Assembly (NCBI GenBank): GCA_014650015.1 | Contig: BMUD01000015.1 | Location: forward strand, 1 to 64,000 | Length of the DNA stretch: 64,000 nucleotides | Source: Streptomyces griseoloalbus | GTDB taxonomy: Bacteria; Actinomycetota; Actinomycetes; Streptomycetales; Streptomycetaceae | Reading direction: 5' to 3' | Shown here: positions 6,410-16,254 of the stretch, piece after piece | Numbering within the stretch: position 1 is the stretch's first letter | How the letters are laid out: every line of letters starts with the position of its first letter | Made by a program: the position numbers and the translations under genes | Notes under the pieces: model-generated | The model's input: the letters and a program-made list of their open reading frames with translations, nothing else | The model's database searches: none | Told to the model about the DNA's origin: nothing

Positions 6410-7909
6410 TCAGAAGAGCCCGGTGTCGGTGAAGCGCAGGACCAGCTGGGGTGCGCCGGACAGGGCGATGCCGAGGACGCCGGTCAGGGCGATCGCGGCG
6501 GTGAGCGGTGCGGGGAGGCGGTGCCGGACGGGTTCGCCCTCGGGGGCGCGGAACAGCAGGGCGGTCCACTGGAGGTAGTAGACGAGGGCGATGACGACGT
6601 TGACGGCCATGACGACGGCGAGCCAGCCGAGTCCGGCGTCGACGGCCGCGGCGAACACGGTGACCTTGGCGAACAGGCCGATGATGCCCGGCGGGAGTCC
6701 GGCGAGGCAGAGCAGGAAGAAGCCCAGCAGGAGCGCGGTGAGCGGGCTGGAGGCGTACAGGCCGCGGTAGTCGGCGACGCGGTTGAGGCGGTGCGCGCGG
6801 CCGACGAGGGCGGCCACCGCGAAGGCTCCCAGGTTCACGGCGCCGTACATGAGGGCGTAGGCGAGGGTGGAGCCGATCGACTTCTCGGCGTCGTCGGAGT
6901 ACGCGGCGGCGGCGATCGGGACGAGGAGGTAGCCGGCCTGTCCGACGGACGACCAGGCGAGCAGGCGGACCGCGCTGTACGCGCGCGTGGCCTGCTGCCG
7001 GAGGGCGCCGACGTTGCCGACGGTCATGGTGAGGGCGGCCAGCGCGGCGAGGGCGGGGCCCCAGACGTCGGCGTACGAGGGGAGCGCGACGACGGTGACG
7101 AGGATCAGGCCGGAGAAGCCCACGGCCTTGCCGATGACGGACAGGTAGGCGGCGATCGGCAAGGGGGCGCCGACGTAGGTGTCGGGCACCCAGAAGTGGA
7201 AGGGGACGGCGGCGGTTTTGAAGGCGAAGCCGACCAGGGTGAGGACGACACCGGTCTGGGCGAGGGTGTGGAGCTGTCCGTCGACGTCCTGGATGCGCTC
7301 GGCGACCAGGGTGAGGTGGAGGGTGCCGGTGGCGGCGTAGACGAAGCTGATGCCCATCAGGCTGACCGCGGTGGCGGTGACGGAGGACAGGAAGAACTTC
7401 AGGGCCGCCTCGGAGGACTTCCGGTCGCCGTGCCGGAGGCCGACCAGGGCGAAGGCTGGCAGGGAGGCGACTTCCAGGGCGACGACGAGGGTCGCGAGGT
7501 CGCGGGAGGCGGGCAGGAGGGCGGCGCCGGCCGCCGAGGAGAGGAACAGGAACCAGTACTCGCCCTCGGGCAGCCGTTTGCCGTCGTCCTTGAGGGTGGT
7601 GACCGACAGGAGGGCGGACAGGAGGGCGCCGCCGAGCACCAGGAACTGGATGACGAGGGTGAAGCGGTCCGCGGTGTAGCTGCACACGCCGGTGTCGCCG
7701 ACCAGGCAGAAGGTGCTGCGGTCGGCATCGAGGAGGGGCAGCAGCATCAGCGTGGCGGCGGCGAGTCCGGCCACCGAGAGCCAGCCGAGGAGCGGCTTCC
7801 TGGCCTCCGCGACGAACAGGTCGGCGACGAGGACGACGAGTCCGACGACGGCCGCGATGGTGGGCGGCGCGATGGCCAGCCAGTCGACGGACTGGACGAG
7901 GGAGCTCAT
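6410..7909 (-). CDS. nuoN: NADH dehydrogenase-like subunit N, second (partial) complex I operon
   Basis: The product has 499 residues from ATG at 7909, with an ATGA overlap to nuoM. It is an antiporter-like subunit of complex I with about 14 membrane helices. Family motifs include the conserved glutamate region VVALEVASLPAFALVGL, the broken-helix lysine region FAFKTAAVPFHFWVPDTYVG, and LLAWSSVGQAGYLLVP. An in-frame extension upstream exists but is antisense to nuoM and not credible. The subunit helps pump protons in the membrane arm. It is the last gene of an operon that lacks D, E, F and G, so the physiological donor of this complex is open. Compared with NuoN of the main operon (552 residues), the N-terminus is shorter. 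Confidence 0.93.
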   Translation of the reverse strand: MSSLVQSVDWLAIAPPTIAAVVGLVVLVADLFVAEARKPLLGWLSVAGLAAATLMLLPLLDADRSTFCLVGDTGVCSYTADRFTLVIQFLVLGGALLSALLSVTTLKDDGKRLPEGEYWFLFLSSAAGAALLPASRDLATLVVALEVASLPAFALVGLRHGDRKSSEAALKFFLSSVTATAVSLMGISFVYAATGTLHLTLVAERIQDVDGQLHTLAQTGVVLTLVGFAFKTAAVPFHFWVPDTYVGAPLPIAAYLSVIGKAVGFSGLILVTVVALPSYADVWGPALAALAALTMTVGNVGALRQQATRAYSAVRLLAWSSVGQAGYLLVPIAAAAYSDDAEKSIGSTLAYALMYGAVNLGAFAVAALVGRAHRLNRVADYRGLYASSPLTALLLGFFLLCLAGLPPGIIGLFAKVTVFAAAVDAGLGWLAVVMAVNVVIALVYYLQWTALLFRAPEGEPVRHRLPAPLTAAIALTGVLGIALSGAPQLVLRFTDTGLF

Positions 7910-9480
7910 CGGGTGCCTCCTGAGAGGAGTTGCTGCACGGCCGGGTCGGTCAGCCCGAGCAGGGCCTTGGGCCACAGCCCGGCGACGACGGTGAGGACGA
8001 CGAGCGGGGTCCAGGCCGCGAACTCGTACGGGCGGACGTCGGTGAGCTTCGGGGCGTCCTGTGGTGCGGCGCCCATGCAGACCCTGCGGACCACGATCAG
8101 CAGGTACGCGGCCGTCAGCAGGGTGCCGAAGGCGCCGATCGCCATGAAGGTGAGGAAGGCGGGGCGGCTGAGGCCGTCGGCGGGGTCGAAGGCGCCGAAC
8201 AGCGCGAGCATCTCGCCCCAGAATCCGGCGAGTCCGGGCAGGCCGAGGGAGGCGACGGCGCCGAAGGCGAGCAGTCCGCCGAGGCGCGGGGCCTTGCCGT
8301 AGAGGGCGGCGCCGGTCTGCTCGGCGAGGGTGTCGAGGTCGGTGCTGCCGGTACGGTCCTTGAGGGCTCCGACCAGGAAGAAGAGCAGGCCGGTGATGAG
8401 GCCGTGGGCGATGTTGGCGAACAGGGCGCCGTTGACGCCGGTCGGTGTCATGGTCGCGATGCCGAGCAGGACGAAGCCCATGTGGCCGACGGACGAGTAG
8501 GCGATGAGGCGTTTGAGGTCGCCCTTCGCACCCCGCCTGGCGAGGGCCAGGCAGGCGAGGGAACCGTAGATGATGCCGACGACGGCGAAGGCGGCGAGGT
8601 AGGGCGCGAAGGTGCGGAAGCCGTCGGGCGCCGCGGGCAGCAGGATGCGGACGAAGCCGTACGTGCCCATCTTCAGCAGGACGCCGGCCAGCAGGACCGA
8701 GCCGACGGTCGGCGCGGCGGTGTGGGCGTCGGGCAGCCAGCTGTGCAGCGGCCACATCGGGGTCTTGACCGCGAGCCCGACACCGATCGCCAGAACGGCG
8801 ATGACCTGCACGGATGTGGTCAGCGACCGGCCGTTGTCAGTGGCGAGTGCCACCATGTCGAATGTGCCCGCCGTGATTCCGATCAGGAGCAGGCCGAGCA
8901 GCATGACCACGGAGCCGAGCAGCGTGTAGAGGATGAACCTCCAGGCGGCCTCGGCCCTGCCCTCGCCGCCCCAGCGGGCGATGAGGAAGTACATCGGGAT
9001 GAGGACCATCTCGAAGGCGAGGAAGAACAGGATCAGGTCGAGGACGGCGAAGGTCGCGAGGGTGCCGGACTCGAGGACGAGCAGCAGGGCGACGAAGGCC
9101 TTCGGGGAGGGTCCCGCGGGCGGCTTGAAGTAGGAGTGGAGCGCGCAGAGGAAGGTCAGCAGCGCGGTCAGGACCAGAAGGGGGAGGGAGATGCCGTCGG
9201 TGCCGAGGTGGATCCGCACGTCGAGTGCGGGGATCCAGCTGATGTCGGTCGTGGCCTGCATCGTCGACGGCTGGTCGTGGTCGAAGCCGAGTGCGAGGAC
9301 GACCGCCGCGACGAGGATCGCGCCGGTGACGGTCACGCCGTGCCGGAGGACGGCCTGCTCGGGTGACTTCCCCTTCAGTCCGGGCGGGGCCGGCAGAAGA
9401 GCGGCGACGGCGCCGAGGAGCGGGCCGGCGACGAGGAATGCCAGAAGGAACTGCATCACGGACTCGTTGATATCGATCAC
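7906..9480 (-). CDS. nuoM: NADH dehydrogenase-like subunit M, second complex I operon
   Basis: The product has 524 residues, starting MIDINESV at 9480. A later methionine (MQFLLAFL) is an alternative start. Antiporter-like signatures are clear: LAFEMVLIPMYFLIARWG with the key glutamate, the lysine-containing VKTPMWPLHSWLPDAHTAAP, GVLLKMGTYGF, and LIAYSSVGHMGFVLLG. It is a central proton channel of the membrane arm. The gene lies 6 nt after nuoL and overlaps nuoN by 4 nt. All residues thought to line the proton path in NuoM appear to be present, so the subunit looks functional and not decayed. Confidence 0.94.
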   Translation of the reverse strand: MIDINESVMQFLLAFLVAGPLLGAVAALLPAPPGLKGKSPEQAVLRHGVTVTGAILVAAVVLALGFDHDQPSTMQATTDISWIPALDVRIHLGTDGISLPLLVLTALLTFLCALHSYFKPPAGPSPKAFVALLLVLESGTLATFAVLDLILFFLAFEMVLIPMYFLIARWGGEGRAEAAWRFILYTLLGSVVMLLGLLLIGITAGTFDMVALATDNGRSLTTSVQVIAVLAIGVGLAVKTPMWPLHSWLPDAHTAAPTVGSVLLAGVLLKMGTYGFVRILLPAAPDGFRTFAPYLAAFAVVGIIYGSLACLALARRGAKGDLKRLIAYSSVGHMGFVLLGIATMTPTGVNGALFANIAHGLITGLLFFLVGALKDRTGSTDLDTLAEQTGAALYGKAPRLGGLLAFGAVASLGLPGLAGFWGEMLALFGAFDPADGLSRPAFLTFMAIGAFGTLLTAAYLLIVVRRVCMGAAPQDAPKLTDVRPYEFAAWTPLVVLTVVAGLWPKALLGLTDPAVQQLLSGGTR

Positions 9481-9486
9481 GCCTGC

Positions 9487-11481
9487 TCACGCTCCCGTGG
9501 CGACGAGGACGGCGGCGACCGCGAGGACGACGGTGCCGGCGAGCAGCGCGCTCACATAGGTCTGCAGATTGCCGGTCTGGGCCCGTCGTACGGCGGCGCC
9601 GAGCCAGCGGGGCAGCGTGCCCGCGCCGCGTACGTAGGTCTCGACGACCTCGCGGTCCAGGAACCGTACGAGGCTCGCGCCGGCCCGGACCGGGCGGACG
9701 AAGAGGGCCGAGTACACGGCGTCCAGGTGGAAGCCGGCGGCCGCGTGGCGGTGCAGGGGGCCGAGCAGCAGCCGCCCGGGGTCCGACGGATCGGGTGCGT
9801 ACGCGATGTCTCCGTAGGCCGGTTCGTGGCTGGCGATGGCCTCCGCCTCGACCTGTCCGGCGTCGCCCTCGGGATGGGCTGCGACGGCGCCGAGCGGGAT
9901 GCGGGCGGCGTGTGCGGTGGTGTGCCGCCAGGCGCCGTAGGTAACGATGCCGCCGACCAGGGCCACGCCCGTGCCGAGCACGGAGGTGGTGAGGGTCGGG
10001 GTCAGGTCGTGGCCGTCGAACCAGCCGGGCAGAGCGCGGAACGCGAAACCGCCGAGCGCCAGGGACGGCACGGCGAGCACCCACAGCACCACGGTCATCG
10101 TCAGCGGCTGCCTGCCGTGGTCGGGTGCCTCGGTGCCGTGGCCGTGGAAGGCCAGCAGCCACAGGCGCATCGCGTACGCCGCGGTGAGCAGGGCGGTGAG
10201 CAGTCCGGCGAGGAGGACGATCCAGCCCGCCGCGGCGGGGGCGTGTGCGGTGTGGCCGGTGACGACGTGCTCGGCGACCCCGAGGACGGCCTCCTTGGAG
10301 AAGAAGCCGCTGAACGGCGGGATCGCGGCGAGCGCGAGGAGCGCCACGGTCATCGTCCAGTAGGCGTCGGGGACCCGGCCGCGCAGGTTGCTCATGCGGG
10401 ACATGGCGGCGAGCGAGTTGGTGCCGGCGGCGTGGATGATCACGCCGGCCGCGAGGAACAGCAGCGCTTTGAAGGCGCCGTGGGACAGGAGGTGGAAGAC
10501 GGCGGCTCCGCGGTCGGCGACGGCGAGGGCGCCGGTCATGTAGCCGAGCTGGCCGATCGTCGAGTAGGCGAGGACGCGTTTGATGTCGTCCTGGGCGAGG
10601 GCTGCGAGCGCCGAGCCGGTCATGGTCACGGCGGCCATGACGGCGAGGACGACCATCGCGGCCTGCGAGGCCTCGAAGAGCGGGAGGAGACGGGCGATGA
10701 AGTAGACACCGGCGGCGACCATGGTCGCGGCGTGGATCAGCGCGGAGACGGGGGTCGGGCCCGCCATCGCGTCGGGGAGCCAGGTGTGCAGCGGGAACTG
10801 CGCCGACTTGCCGGCCACGCCCGCCAGGAGCAGCAGGGCGATCAGTGTGGGGTGTTCGATGCCGCCGTTCGCCACGGCGCCGAGGATGCGGGTGATGCGG
10901 AAGGACCCGGCGTCGGTGGCCAGGGCGAACAGGCCGATGAGGAAGGGGACGTCGCCGAGTTTGGTGACGAGGAAGGCTTTGAGGGAGGCGGCGCGGGCCT
11001 CCGGGGTCTCCCAGTAGTGGCCGACGAGGAAGTAGGAGCAGATGCCCATGATCTCCCAGCCGACCAGCAGGACCATCAGGTCGCCGGAGTAGACGACCAG
11101 GAGCATCGCGGAGGTGAACAGGGAGACGAGGGCGGCGTAGGAGGGGTAGCGGGGGTCGTCGCGCAGGTAGCCCGTCGAGTAGATCTGCACGCAGGTGGCG
11201 ACGGCGCCGACGAGTACGGCGGTGAGGGCGGCGAACCCGTCGATGTGCAGGGCGAGTTCGATCGGCACCGAGCCGGTGGGGGTGAGTTCGGTGGCGGCGT
11301 CGACGGCCGCGTCGCCGCCCTGGCGTGCGGCGACCACGGCGGCCAGCACGAGGGAGGCGAGCGTCGGCAGGACGGCCAGCGGGCGGACGAAGCCGGGCGC
11401 CGTGCGGCCCAGGAGCAGTCCGGTGAGCGCGCCGAGGAACGGAAGGAGAGGGACGAGGACGGCGAGGGTGGTCGTGGTCAC
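9487..11481 (-). CDS. nuoL: NADH dehydrogenase-like subunit L, second complex I operon
   Basis: The product has 664 residues from GTG at 11481 (GTGA overlap with nuoK). It is the distal antiporter-like subunit, with the long lateral helix expected at the C-terminus. Motifs seen are [20 protein letters not shown], the [20 protein letters not shown] block, [13 protein letters not shown], and [17 protein letters not shown]. Length and motif order match the family. About 16 membrane segments are expected. The C-terminal region after residue 490 is less conserved, with a charged loop ([14 protein letters not shown]). It acts in proton translocation with NuoM and NuoN. Confidence 0.94.
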   Translation of the reverse strand: MTTTTLAVLVPLLPFLGALTGLLLGRTAPGFVRPLAVLPTLASLVLAAVVAARQGGDAAVDAATELTPTGSVPIELALHIDGFAALTAVLVGAVATCVQIYSTGYLRDDPRYPSYAALVSLFTSAMLLVVYSGDLMVLLVGWEIMGICSYFLVGHYWETPEARAASLKAFLVTKLGDVPFLIGLFALATDAGSFRITRILGAVANGGIEHPTLIALLLLAGVAGKSAQFPLHTWLPDAMAGPTPVSALIHAATMVAAGVYFIARLLPLFEASQAAMVVLAVMAAVTMTGSALAALAQDDIKRVLAYSTIGQLGYMTGALAVADRGAAVFHLLSHGAFKALLFLAAGVIIHAAGTNSLAAMSRMSNLRGRVPDAYWTMTVALLALAAIPPFSGFFSKEAVLGVAEHVVTGHTAHAPAAAGWIVLLAGLLTALLTAAYAMRLWLLAFHGHGTEAPDHGRQPLTMTVVLWVLAVPSLALGGFAFRALPGWFDGHDLTPTLTTSVLGTGVALVGGIVTYGAWRHTTAHAARIPLGAVAAHPEGDAGQVEAEAIASHEPAYGDIAYAPDPSDPGRLLLGPLHRHAAAGFHLDAVYSALFVRPVRAGASLVRFLDREVVETYVRGAGTLPRWLGAAVRRAQTGNLQTYVSALLAGTVVLAVAAVLVATGA

Positions 11482-11876
11482 GCGGTGGCCTCAGCCTTCT
11501 CGGCGGTCGCCCGGGTCGCGGAGGCGTCGCTGTCGGAGGCGTCACCGTCAGGTTCGTGGCCCTCGACGGTGTCGCGGAGCTTGTCGATGTCCGAGGTGCC
11601 GCGGTTGCGGTACACGGCGAGGACGATCGCCAGGCCGATACCGATCTCGGCGGCGGCGATGGCGATGGTGAACAGGGTCAGGGCCTGACCGGAGTGCAGG
11701 GTCTCCTCGGCGGTCCGGCTGAGCCAGACGTCGAAGGCGACCAGGTTCAGGTTGACGGCGTTGAGCATCAGCTCGACCGACATCAGGACCAGGATCGCGT
11801 TGCGGCGGGCGAGGACGCCGTACAGGCCGGTGCAGAAGAGGAGGGCGGACAGGACGGCGGGATAGGCGAGGTGCAT
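11478..11876 (-). CDS. nuoK: NADH dehydrogenase-like subunit K, second complex I operon
   Basis: The product has 132 residues from ATG at 11876, sharing one base with the stop of nuoJ (TGATG). Three membrane helices carry the two buried glutamates of the family: [15 protein letters not shown] in helix 2 and [18 protein letters not shown] in helix 3. The C-terminal 30 residues form an acidic, serine/alanine-rich tail ([20 protein letters not shown]) that is absent from the 99-residue NuoK of the main operon. NuoK sits between the quinone module and the antiporters and relays protons. The tail is a divergence specific to this copy. Confidence 0.93.
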   Translation of the reverse strand: MHLAYPAVLSALLFCTGLYGVLARRNAILVLMSVELMLNAVNLNLVAFDVWLSRTAEETLHSGQALTLFTIAIAAAEIGIGLAIVLAVYRNRGTSDIDKLRDTVEGHEPDGDASDSDASATRATAEKAEATA

Positions 11877-12526
11877 CAGCGTGCCCCTTCCGTGTCGCGC
11901 CGGGTGTCCGTCCCGCCGGGGGCGCTCGGGGCGGCGGCCGAGGTGGCGGCCTTCGCCTTGCGGGACAGGACGATCGCGCCGACGAGAGCGGCGAGAAGGA
12001 GGACGGAGAGGGCTTCGAAGGGGAGGACCCAGTGCTGGAAGAGGCTCGCGCCGGTCACCTCGGTGGAGCCGGCGGGGGCGCCGTCCAGGTCGATCCAGGT
12101 GGTGCGGAAGGCGTCGACGACGACCCAGACCAGGGCGGCCGCGGCGGCGACGGCCACGGTGAGGGCGACCCAGCGGTTGCCGGAGTCGGCGTCCGGTGAA
12201 CGGCCGATGGGGGCCCTGGTGAGCATGAGCCCGAACAGGAGGAGGACCACGACGGAGCCGACGTAGATGAGGACCTGCACCCAGGCGATGAACTCGGCGG
12301 TGAGCAGGAGGTATTCGACGGCCAGGCCGCCGAGGGCGACCACCAGCCACAGGGCGGCGTGCACCAGCTGGCGGGTGGTGACGGTGATGAGGGCGGCCCC
12401 GAAGGTGACCAGGCCGACGAGGAGGAAGGCGATCTCGACCCCGGTCGGGGAGAGAAAGCCCTGCGCCTCAGCGGCGGCGGTGGTCGTGGCGTGCGCGGCC
12501 GTTCCTGCGGCTGCGGCGGGGGTCAC
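11876..12526 (-). CDS. nuoJ: NADH dehydrogenase-like subunit J, second complex I operon
   Basis: The product has 216 residues from GTG at 12526, with GGAGGAG just upstream and a GTGA overlap with nuoI. After a short Ala/Thr-rich N-terminus, five membrane helices follow, including the family core [20 protein letters not shown], then [16 protein letters not shown]. The end is charged ([18 protein letters not shown]). NuoJ contributes the pi-bulge helix that couples quinone chemistry to proton movement. Its motif ([12 protein letters not shown]) is intact. The long C-terminal domain of the main-operon NuoJ (280 residues) is missing here. Confidence 0.92.
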   Translation of the reverse strand: MTPAAAAGTAAHATTTAAAEAQGFLSPTGVEIAFLLVGLVTFGAALITVTTRQLVHAALWLVVALGGLAVEYLLLTAEFIAWVQVLIYVGSVVVLLLFGLMLTRAPIGRSPDADSGNRWVALTVAVAAAAALVWVVVDAFRTTWIDLDGAPAGSTEVTGASLFQHWVLPFEALSVLLLAALVGAIVLSRKAKAATSAAAPSAPGGTDTRRDTEGAR

Positions 12527-13095
12527 GACTCCTCCTGCGGTTCGGCCCGGGCGGCGGCGAGTTTGTCGGCGGTCTTGCGGGCGGCGGCGAGCTCCTTCGG
12601 CTCCTCGGCGCCGGGGTCGAGGGCGGGCGGGGCCGGGACGGTCCACATCCACTCGCGGAGCTTGTCGCGCTCGTGGGTGAGGTCGCGGATGTCGGTCTCG
12701 GCGTACTCGAACTCCGGGGACCAGAACAGGGCGTCGAAGGGACAGACCTCGATGCAGATACCGCAGTACATGCACAGGGAGAAGTCGATGGCGAAGCGGT
12801 CGAGGACGTTGCGGCTGCGCTCGCGGCCGCCGGGGGCCGCCGGGGGGACGGTCTCCTTGTGGGAGTCGATGTAGATGCACCAGTCGGGGCACTCACGGGC
12901 GCACAGCATGCAGACCGTGCAGTTCTCCTCGAACAGGCCGATCACACCGCGGGTGCGGGGCGGGAGGTCGGGCTGGGTGTCGGGGTACTGGTCGGTGACG
13001 TGCTTCTTCGTCATCGTCCGCAGGGTGACGGCCAGGCCCTTGGCCAGGCCGGAGCCGGGGATGCGGGGCCGGGTGGGCGGGAGACGCTCAGCCAT
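12523..13095 (-). CDS. nuoI: NADH dehydrogenase-like subunit I, 2x[4Fe-4S] ferredoxin subunit, second operon
   Basis: The product has 190 residues from ATG at 13095, 2 nt after nuoH. Both tetranuclear cluster motifs are complete: [15 protein letters not shown] near residue 50 and [16 protein letters not shown] near residue 92. This protein carries clusters N6a and N6b and passes electrons to NuoB. The N-terminal [19 protein letters not shown] helix is typical of the membrane-bound surface. The C-terminal stretch is Ala/Glu-rich. With the E-F-G input module missing from this operon, NuoI would be the natural docking point for a soluble ferredoxin. That is inference by analogy to chloroplast NDH and Fpo-type enzymes. 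Confidence 0.94.
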   Translation of the reverse strand: MAERLPPTRPRIPGSGLAKGLAVTLRTMTKKHVTDQYPDTQPDLPPRTRGVIGLFEENCTVCMLCARECPDWCIYIDSHKETVPPAAPGGRERSRNVLDRFAIDFSLCMYCGICIEVCPFDALFWSPEFEYAETDIRDLTHERDKLREWMWTVPAPPALDPGAEEPKELAAARKTADKLAAARAEPQEES

Positions 13096-13097
13096 GA

Positions 13098-14066
13098 TTA
13101 CTGGATCACCACTTTGACGACGCCGGTGAGGGCGATCTGGGCGAGGGAGAGGGGGACGAGGAGGGTCCAGGAGAGTTTCTGGAGCTGGTCCTCGCGCAGG
13201 CGGGGGTAGGTGACGCGGAGCCAGATGACGACGAAGGCGAGGATCGCGGTCTTCAGCAGGGTCCAGACCCAGCCGAGGCCGTCGGCTCCCCAGGGGCCGT
13301 GCCAGCCGCCCAGGAAGAGCACGGTGGTCAGCCCGCACAGGACGACGATTCCGGCGTACTCCGCGAGGAGGAAGAGCGCGAAGCGCAGACCGGTGTACTC
13401 GGTGTACGCGCCGAAGATGATCTCCGAGTCGGCGACCGGCATGTCGAAGGGCGGGCGCTGGAGTTCGGCGAGGCCGGCGATGAAGAAGACGAGCGCGCCG
13501 GTGATCTGCCAGGGCAGCCACCACCACTCGAAGGCGTCGAGGATGCCGACGAGGGAGACCGTGCCGGCAGCCATCGCCACCGAGGCGGCGGTGAGCAGCA
13601 TCGGGAGTTCGTAGGCGAGGAGCTGGGCGGCGGTGCGCAGACCGCCGAGGAGGGAGAACTTGTTGGCGGACGCCCAGCCGGCCATGAGCGAGCCGAGGAC
13701 GCCCACGCCCATGACCGCCAGTACGAAGAACACGCCGGCGTCCAGTACCTGGCCGACGGCACCCTCGCCCGGCCCGATCGGGATGGCGAGCAGGACGAGG
13801 AGGTACGGCAGGAGGGCGACGGCGGGGGCGAGCTGGAAGATACGGCGGTCCGCGCCGGCCGGGACCACGTCCTCCTTCTGCGCGAACTTCACACCGTCGG
13901 CGATGAGCTGGGCCCAGCCGTGGAAGCCGCCGGCGTACATGGGGCCCAGGCGGCCCTGCATGTGGGCCATCACCTTGTGCTCGGTCTGGCCCACGATCAG
14001 GGGGAAGGTGAGGAAGACGACGAACACGACCAGGAGTCGCAGGGCGACGTCGAGCACGTCGTTCAC
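13098..14066 (-). CDS. nuoH: NADH dehydrogenase-like subunit H, second operon, divergent quinone loop
   Basis: The product has 322 residues from GTG at 14066 (4-nt overlap with nuoC). It has eight membrane segments. NuoH anchors the membrane arm and lines the quinone channel. Preserved features are LADGV-like [34 protein letters not shown], and [13 protein letters not shown] with the acidic cluster. The first cytosolic loop reads [20 protein letters not shown], where the main-operon copy has [20 protein letters not shown]. The Glu is kept but the Arg is lost, Trp becomes His, and GPN becomes GPM. This loop touches the quinone head group, so substrate or affinity may differ. Confidence 0.93.
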   Translation of the reverse strand: MNDVLDVALRLLVVFVVFLTFPLIVGQTEHKVMAHMQGRLGPMYAGGFHGWAQLIADGVKFAQKEDVVPAGADRRIFQLAPAVALLPYLLVLLAIPIGPGEGAVGQVLDAGVFFVLAVMGVGVLGSLMAGWASANKFSLLGGLRTAAQLLAYELPMLLTAASVAMAAGTVSLVGILDAFEWWWLPWQITGALVFFIAGLAELQRPPFDMPVADSEIIFGAYTEYTGLRFALFLLAEYAGIVVLCGLTTVLFLGGWHGPWGADGLGWVWTLLKTAILAFVVIWLRVTYPRLREDQLQKLSWTLLVPLSLAQIALTGVVKVVIQ

Positions 14067-15589
14067 CGCGGGCCTCCTGAGGGGTCTTCGGGGGTGGGGG
14101 TCTCGTCGGGGGTTGGGGTCTCGGGGTCGTCGTCGTTGCCGGTTTCCGGCCGGGTGCGGGGAGCAGCGCCGGGGGCGGTGCCGGGCTCGGGCGCGATGTC
14201 GGGCTCGGGCGCGATGTCGGGCTCGGCCTCGGTGCCGGGCTCGGCCTCGGTGCCGGGCTCGGCCGCGGTGCCGGGTTCAGGCTCGTCGGCCGGTCCGGTG
14301 CCGGGCTCGGCCGCGGTGCCGGGTTCAGGCTCGTCGGCCGGTCCGGTGCCGGGCTCGGCGCCGCCCTCCGCTTCGGGCTGGGTGAAGGCCGGGCGGGCGT
14401 GGTGCCAGGGCGCGTCCGGGCTGCGTGGCGCGGCGGGAGGCCTTCGGTCCGGCCGGCCCTCAGTGGGCGCGGGGGCCGAGTCGTCACCCGCTGTCGCGGC
14501 TTCGTCCGACGACGCCGCCGTGTCCGACGCGGCACGTTGGCCGGCGGAACCCCCGGAAGCGGTGCGCGCCCGGCGAGGGCCGCCGGCGGCGGGGGTGCCG
14601 GGACGCTGCGACGCCGACCCTTCGCTCGCACTCCGCGCGCGTCGTGCGGGCGCAGCGGTCGGTTCCGAGGGCGCGGCCGACTCGGAACCCGACTCGGCCG
14701 CCTGACTCGCGGAGCCCCCCGCCGCCGTACGCGTGCGGCGCGGTGGGGCCGACGGCTGAGCGGGACCCTCGGTGGTGGCCGCCTGACTCGCGGAACCCTC
14801 CGCCGCCGTACGCGTGCGGCGCGGTGGGGCCGACGGCTGAGCGGGACCCTCGGTGGTGGCCGCCTGACTCGCGGAACCCTCCGCCGCCGAACGCGTGCGG
14901 CGCGGTGGGCGGTCGGCTGCCGTGCGGGTGGGTGCCGGGCGTTCTCCGGCCGCGGCCGCTCGACCGGCGCCCGCGGCCGCCCTGCCGGCGCCTCGGGCCG
15001 GGCGGGCCGGGGCCGGCGGGAGCTGGCCCTTCAGGGGGCCCCATTCGTTGGGGTCGGGGACTCCTGGGGGCAGCATCTGACGGCGCTTGGGGCCGCCGTG
15101 CTCGGATTCGCCGGGTTCCTTGGCGCCGGGCCAGGCCTTGGCGACCCGGGCCGCGAGGACGAAGTCCTTGCGCAGCGGGTGGCCCTCGAAGCCGTCCGGC
15201 AGGAGCAGGTGGTCCAGGCCCGGGTGGCCCGTGAAGTCGACGCCGAACATCTCGTGCGTCTCGCGTTCGTGCCAGGCGGCGCCCGCGTACACGCCCACGG
15301 CGGACGGCAGCGTCGGTGCTTCGTGCGGCACCGTGGTGCGCAGCAACAGGCGGCGTACCGGGGACAGGGCGGCGACGTGTGCCGTGACGCGGAATCCCGT
15401 GCCGGGTTCGTCGACCGCGCTCAGCCAGTCGAAGTACGTGCAGCCAACGCGGTCGCGCGCGGTCTCCAGGGCGGAGATCCAGGAGGCGGGCGGAACGTCG
15501 ACGGTCAGGACGCCGTACGACTCCTCCGCCGTGGCCTGCGTACCGAACAGTTCCTCGGCGCCGGCGGGAAGCCAGCCGACCGCGGTCAT
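14063..15589 (-). CDS. nuoC: NADH dehydrogenase-like subunit C with a long repetitive C-terminal tail, second operon
   Basis: The product has 508 residues, while NuoC is normally about 200. The first 165 or so residues are a normal Nuo[32 protein letters not shown], and the signature [18 protein letters not shown] followed by [16 protein letters not shown]. After about residue 195 the protein is a low-complexity Ala/Pro/Ser/Glu/Arg tail without any NuoD similarity. It has a basic first part (27-residue repeats [15 protein letters not shown]...) and an acidic second part ([10 protein letters not shown]-type repeats). The tail is encoded in frame by 81-bp and 48-bp tandem repeats. The codon usage stays actinobacterial. 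It may be a disordered tether; its function is unknown. Confidence 0.9.
   Translation of the reverse strand: MTAVGWLPAGAEELFGTQATAEESYGVLTVDVPPASWISALETARDRVGCTYFDWLSAVDEPGTGFRVTAHVAALSPVRRLLLRTTVPHEAPTLPSAVGVYAGAAWHERETHEMFGVDFTGHPGLDHLLLPDGFEGHPLRKDFVLAARVAKAWPGAKEPGESEHGGPKRRQMLPPGVPDPNEWGPLKGQLPPAPARPARGAGRAAAGAGRAAAAGERPAPTRTAADRPPRRTRSAAEGSASQAATTEGPAQPSAPPRRTRTAAEGSASQAATTEGPAQPSAPPRRTRTAAGGSASQAAESGSESAAPSEPTAAPARRARSASEGSASQRPGTPAAGGPRRARTASGGSAGQRAASDTAASSDEAATAGDDSAPAPTEGRPDRRPPAAPRSPDAPWHHARPAFTQPEAEGGAEPGTGPADEPEPGTAAEPGTGPADEPEPGTAAEPGTEAEPGTEAEPDIAPEPDIAPEPGTAPGAAPRTRPETGNDDDPETPTPDETPTPEDPSGGPR
14250..14345 (-). repeat. 48-bp tandem repeat in the nuoC tail
   Basis: Two copies of a 48-bp unit (14250-14297 and 14298-14345) appear identical and encode a 16-residue [16 protein letters not shown]-type repeat. 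Shorter 18-bp repeats (GTGCCGGGCTCGGCCTCG and GATGTCGGGCTCGGGCGC) lie just to the left, about 14193-14250. All units are multiples of three, so the frame is kept. Confidence 0.8.
14701..14907 (-). repeat. 81-bp tandem repeat in the nuoC tail
   Basis: An 81-bp unit begins at 14701 and 14782, and again in part at 14863 (to about 14907). Copies differ at very few positions. Each encodes a 27-residue block with a basic RRTRTAA core. The period is a multiple of three, so copy number can change without a frameshift. Confidence 0.8.
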
Positions 15590-16254
15590 CGGCCCTCCCC
15601 CTCGCCAGGCGTACCGCCACCGGAGTCACCGGTCGCGGGCGGCTCGACCAGCCCGCTCTGCAGGGCCGCCGCCGACGGGCGCCCCGCGCCGGGAACCGTG
15701 CCGGGGCCGGAGGCGTACCGCTCCCCCAGCGACTCGCGTGCGATCTTCTCCTGGAGTTTCAGGATTCCCTGGAGCAGTGCCTCGGGCCGGGGCGGGCAGC
15801 CGGGGACGTAGACGTCGACCGGGATGATCTGGTCCACGCCCTTGGTGACGGAGTAGGAGTCCCAGTACGGACCGCCGCAGTTGCTGCACGCGCCGAAGGA
15901 GATGACGTACTTCGGCTCGGGCATCTGCTCGTACAGGCGCTTCACCGCGGGCGCCATCTTGTCCGTGACCGTGCCGGAGACGACCATCAGGTCGGCCTGG
16001 CGCGGCCCCGGCGCGAAGGGGATGACGCCGAGGCGGATGAAGTCGTGCCGGGCCATGGACGCGGCGATGAACTCGATCGCGCAGCAGGCGAGGCCGAAGT
16101 TGAAGACCCAGAGCGAGTAGCGGCGGCCCCAGTTGAGGACGACCTTCATCGGCTCGGGAGCCAGCCGGGCCAGCGCGCCGAGCCTCTTCGGCTCCGGCAG
16201 CAGGACCGGCTCGGAGCCCGACGGAACGGAGGAGGTCGAGGGGGTCACGTCCAT
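15586..16254 (-). CDS. nuoB: NADH dehydrogenase-like subunit B, second operon
   Basis: The product has 222 residues from ATG at 16254. It carries the N2 cluster, the last electron carrier before quinone. Ligands are present: the tandem cysteines in [13 protein letters not shown], the cysteine in [16 protein letters not shown], and [12 protein letters not shown]. The amino-terminal 30 residues and a C-terminal Gly/Glu-rich tail of about 45 residues are extra. The start was chosen at the methionine of MDVTPSTSS, since upstream sequence in this frame is antisense to nuoA. It overlaps nuoA by 10 nt and nuoC by 4 nt. NuoB needs NuoD to form the quinone pocket, and no nuoD is in this operon. Confidence 0.93.
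   Translation of the reverse strand: MDVTPSTSSVPSGSEPVLLPEPKRLGALARLAPEPMKVVLNWGRRYSLWVFNFGLACCAIEFIAASMARHDFIRLGVIPFAPGPRQADLMVVSGTVTDKMAPAVKRLYEQMPEPKYVISFGACSNCGGPYWDSYSVTKGVDQIIPVDVYVPGCPPRPEALLQGILKLQEKIARESLGERYASGPGTVPGAGRPSAAALQSGLVEPPATGDSGGGTPGEGEGR

Noticed and set aside
6236-8302. A 688-codon open frame on the + strand opposite nuoN and nuoM
   Set aside because: It is rich in Gly, Glu, Asp and Gln with no domain, a composition typical of antisense frames in high-GC DNA. The opposite strand carries unmistakable complex I genes.
14063-14995. A fused or degenerate nuoD in the extended part of nuoC
   Set aside because: The tail contains only Ala/Pro/Glu/Arg/Ser repeats. None of the conserved NuoD blocks is present, and all repeat units are in frame as low-complexity sequence.
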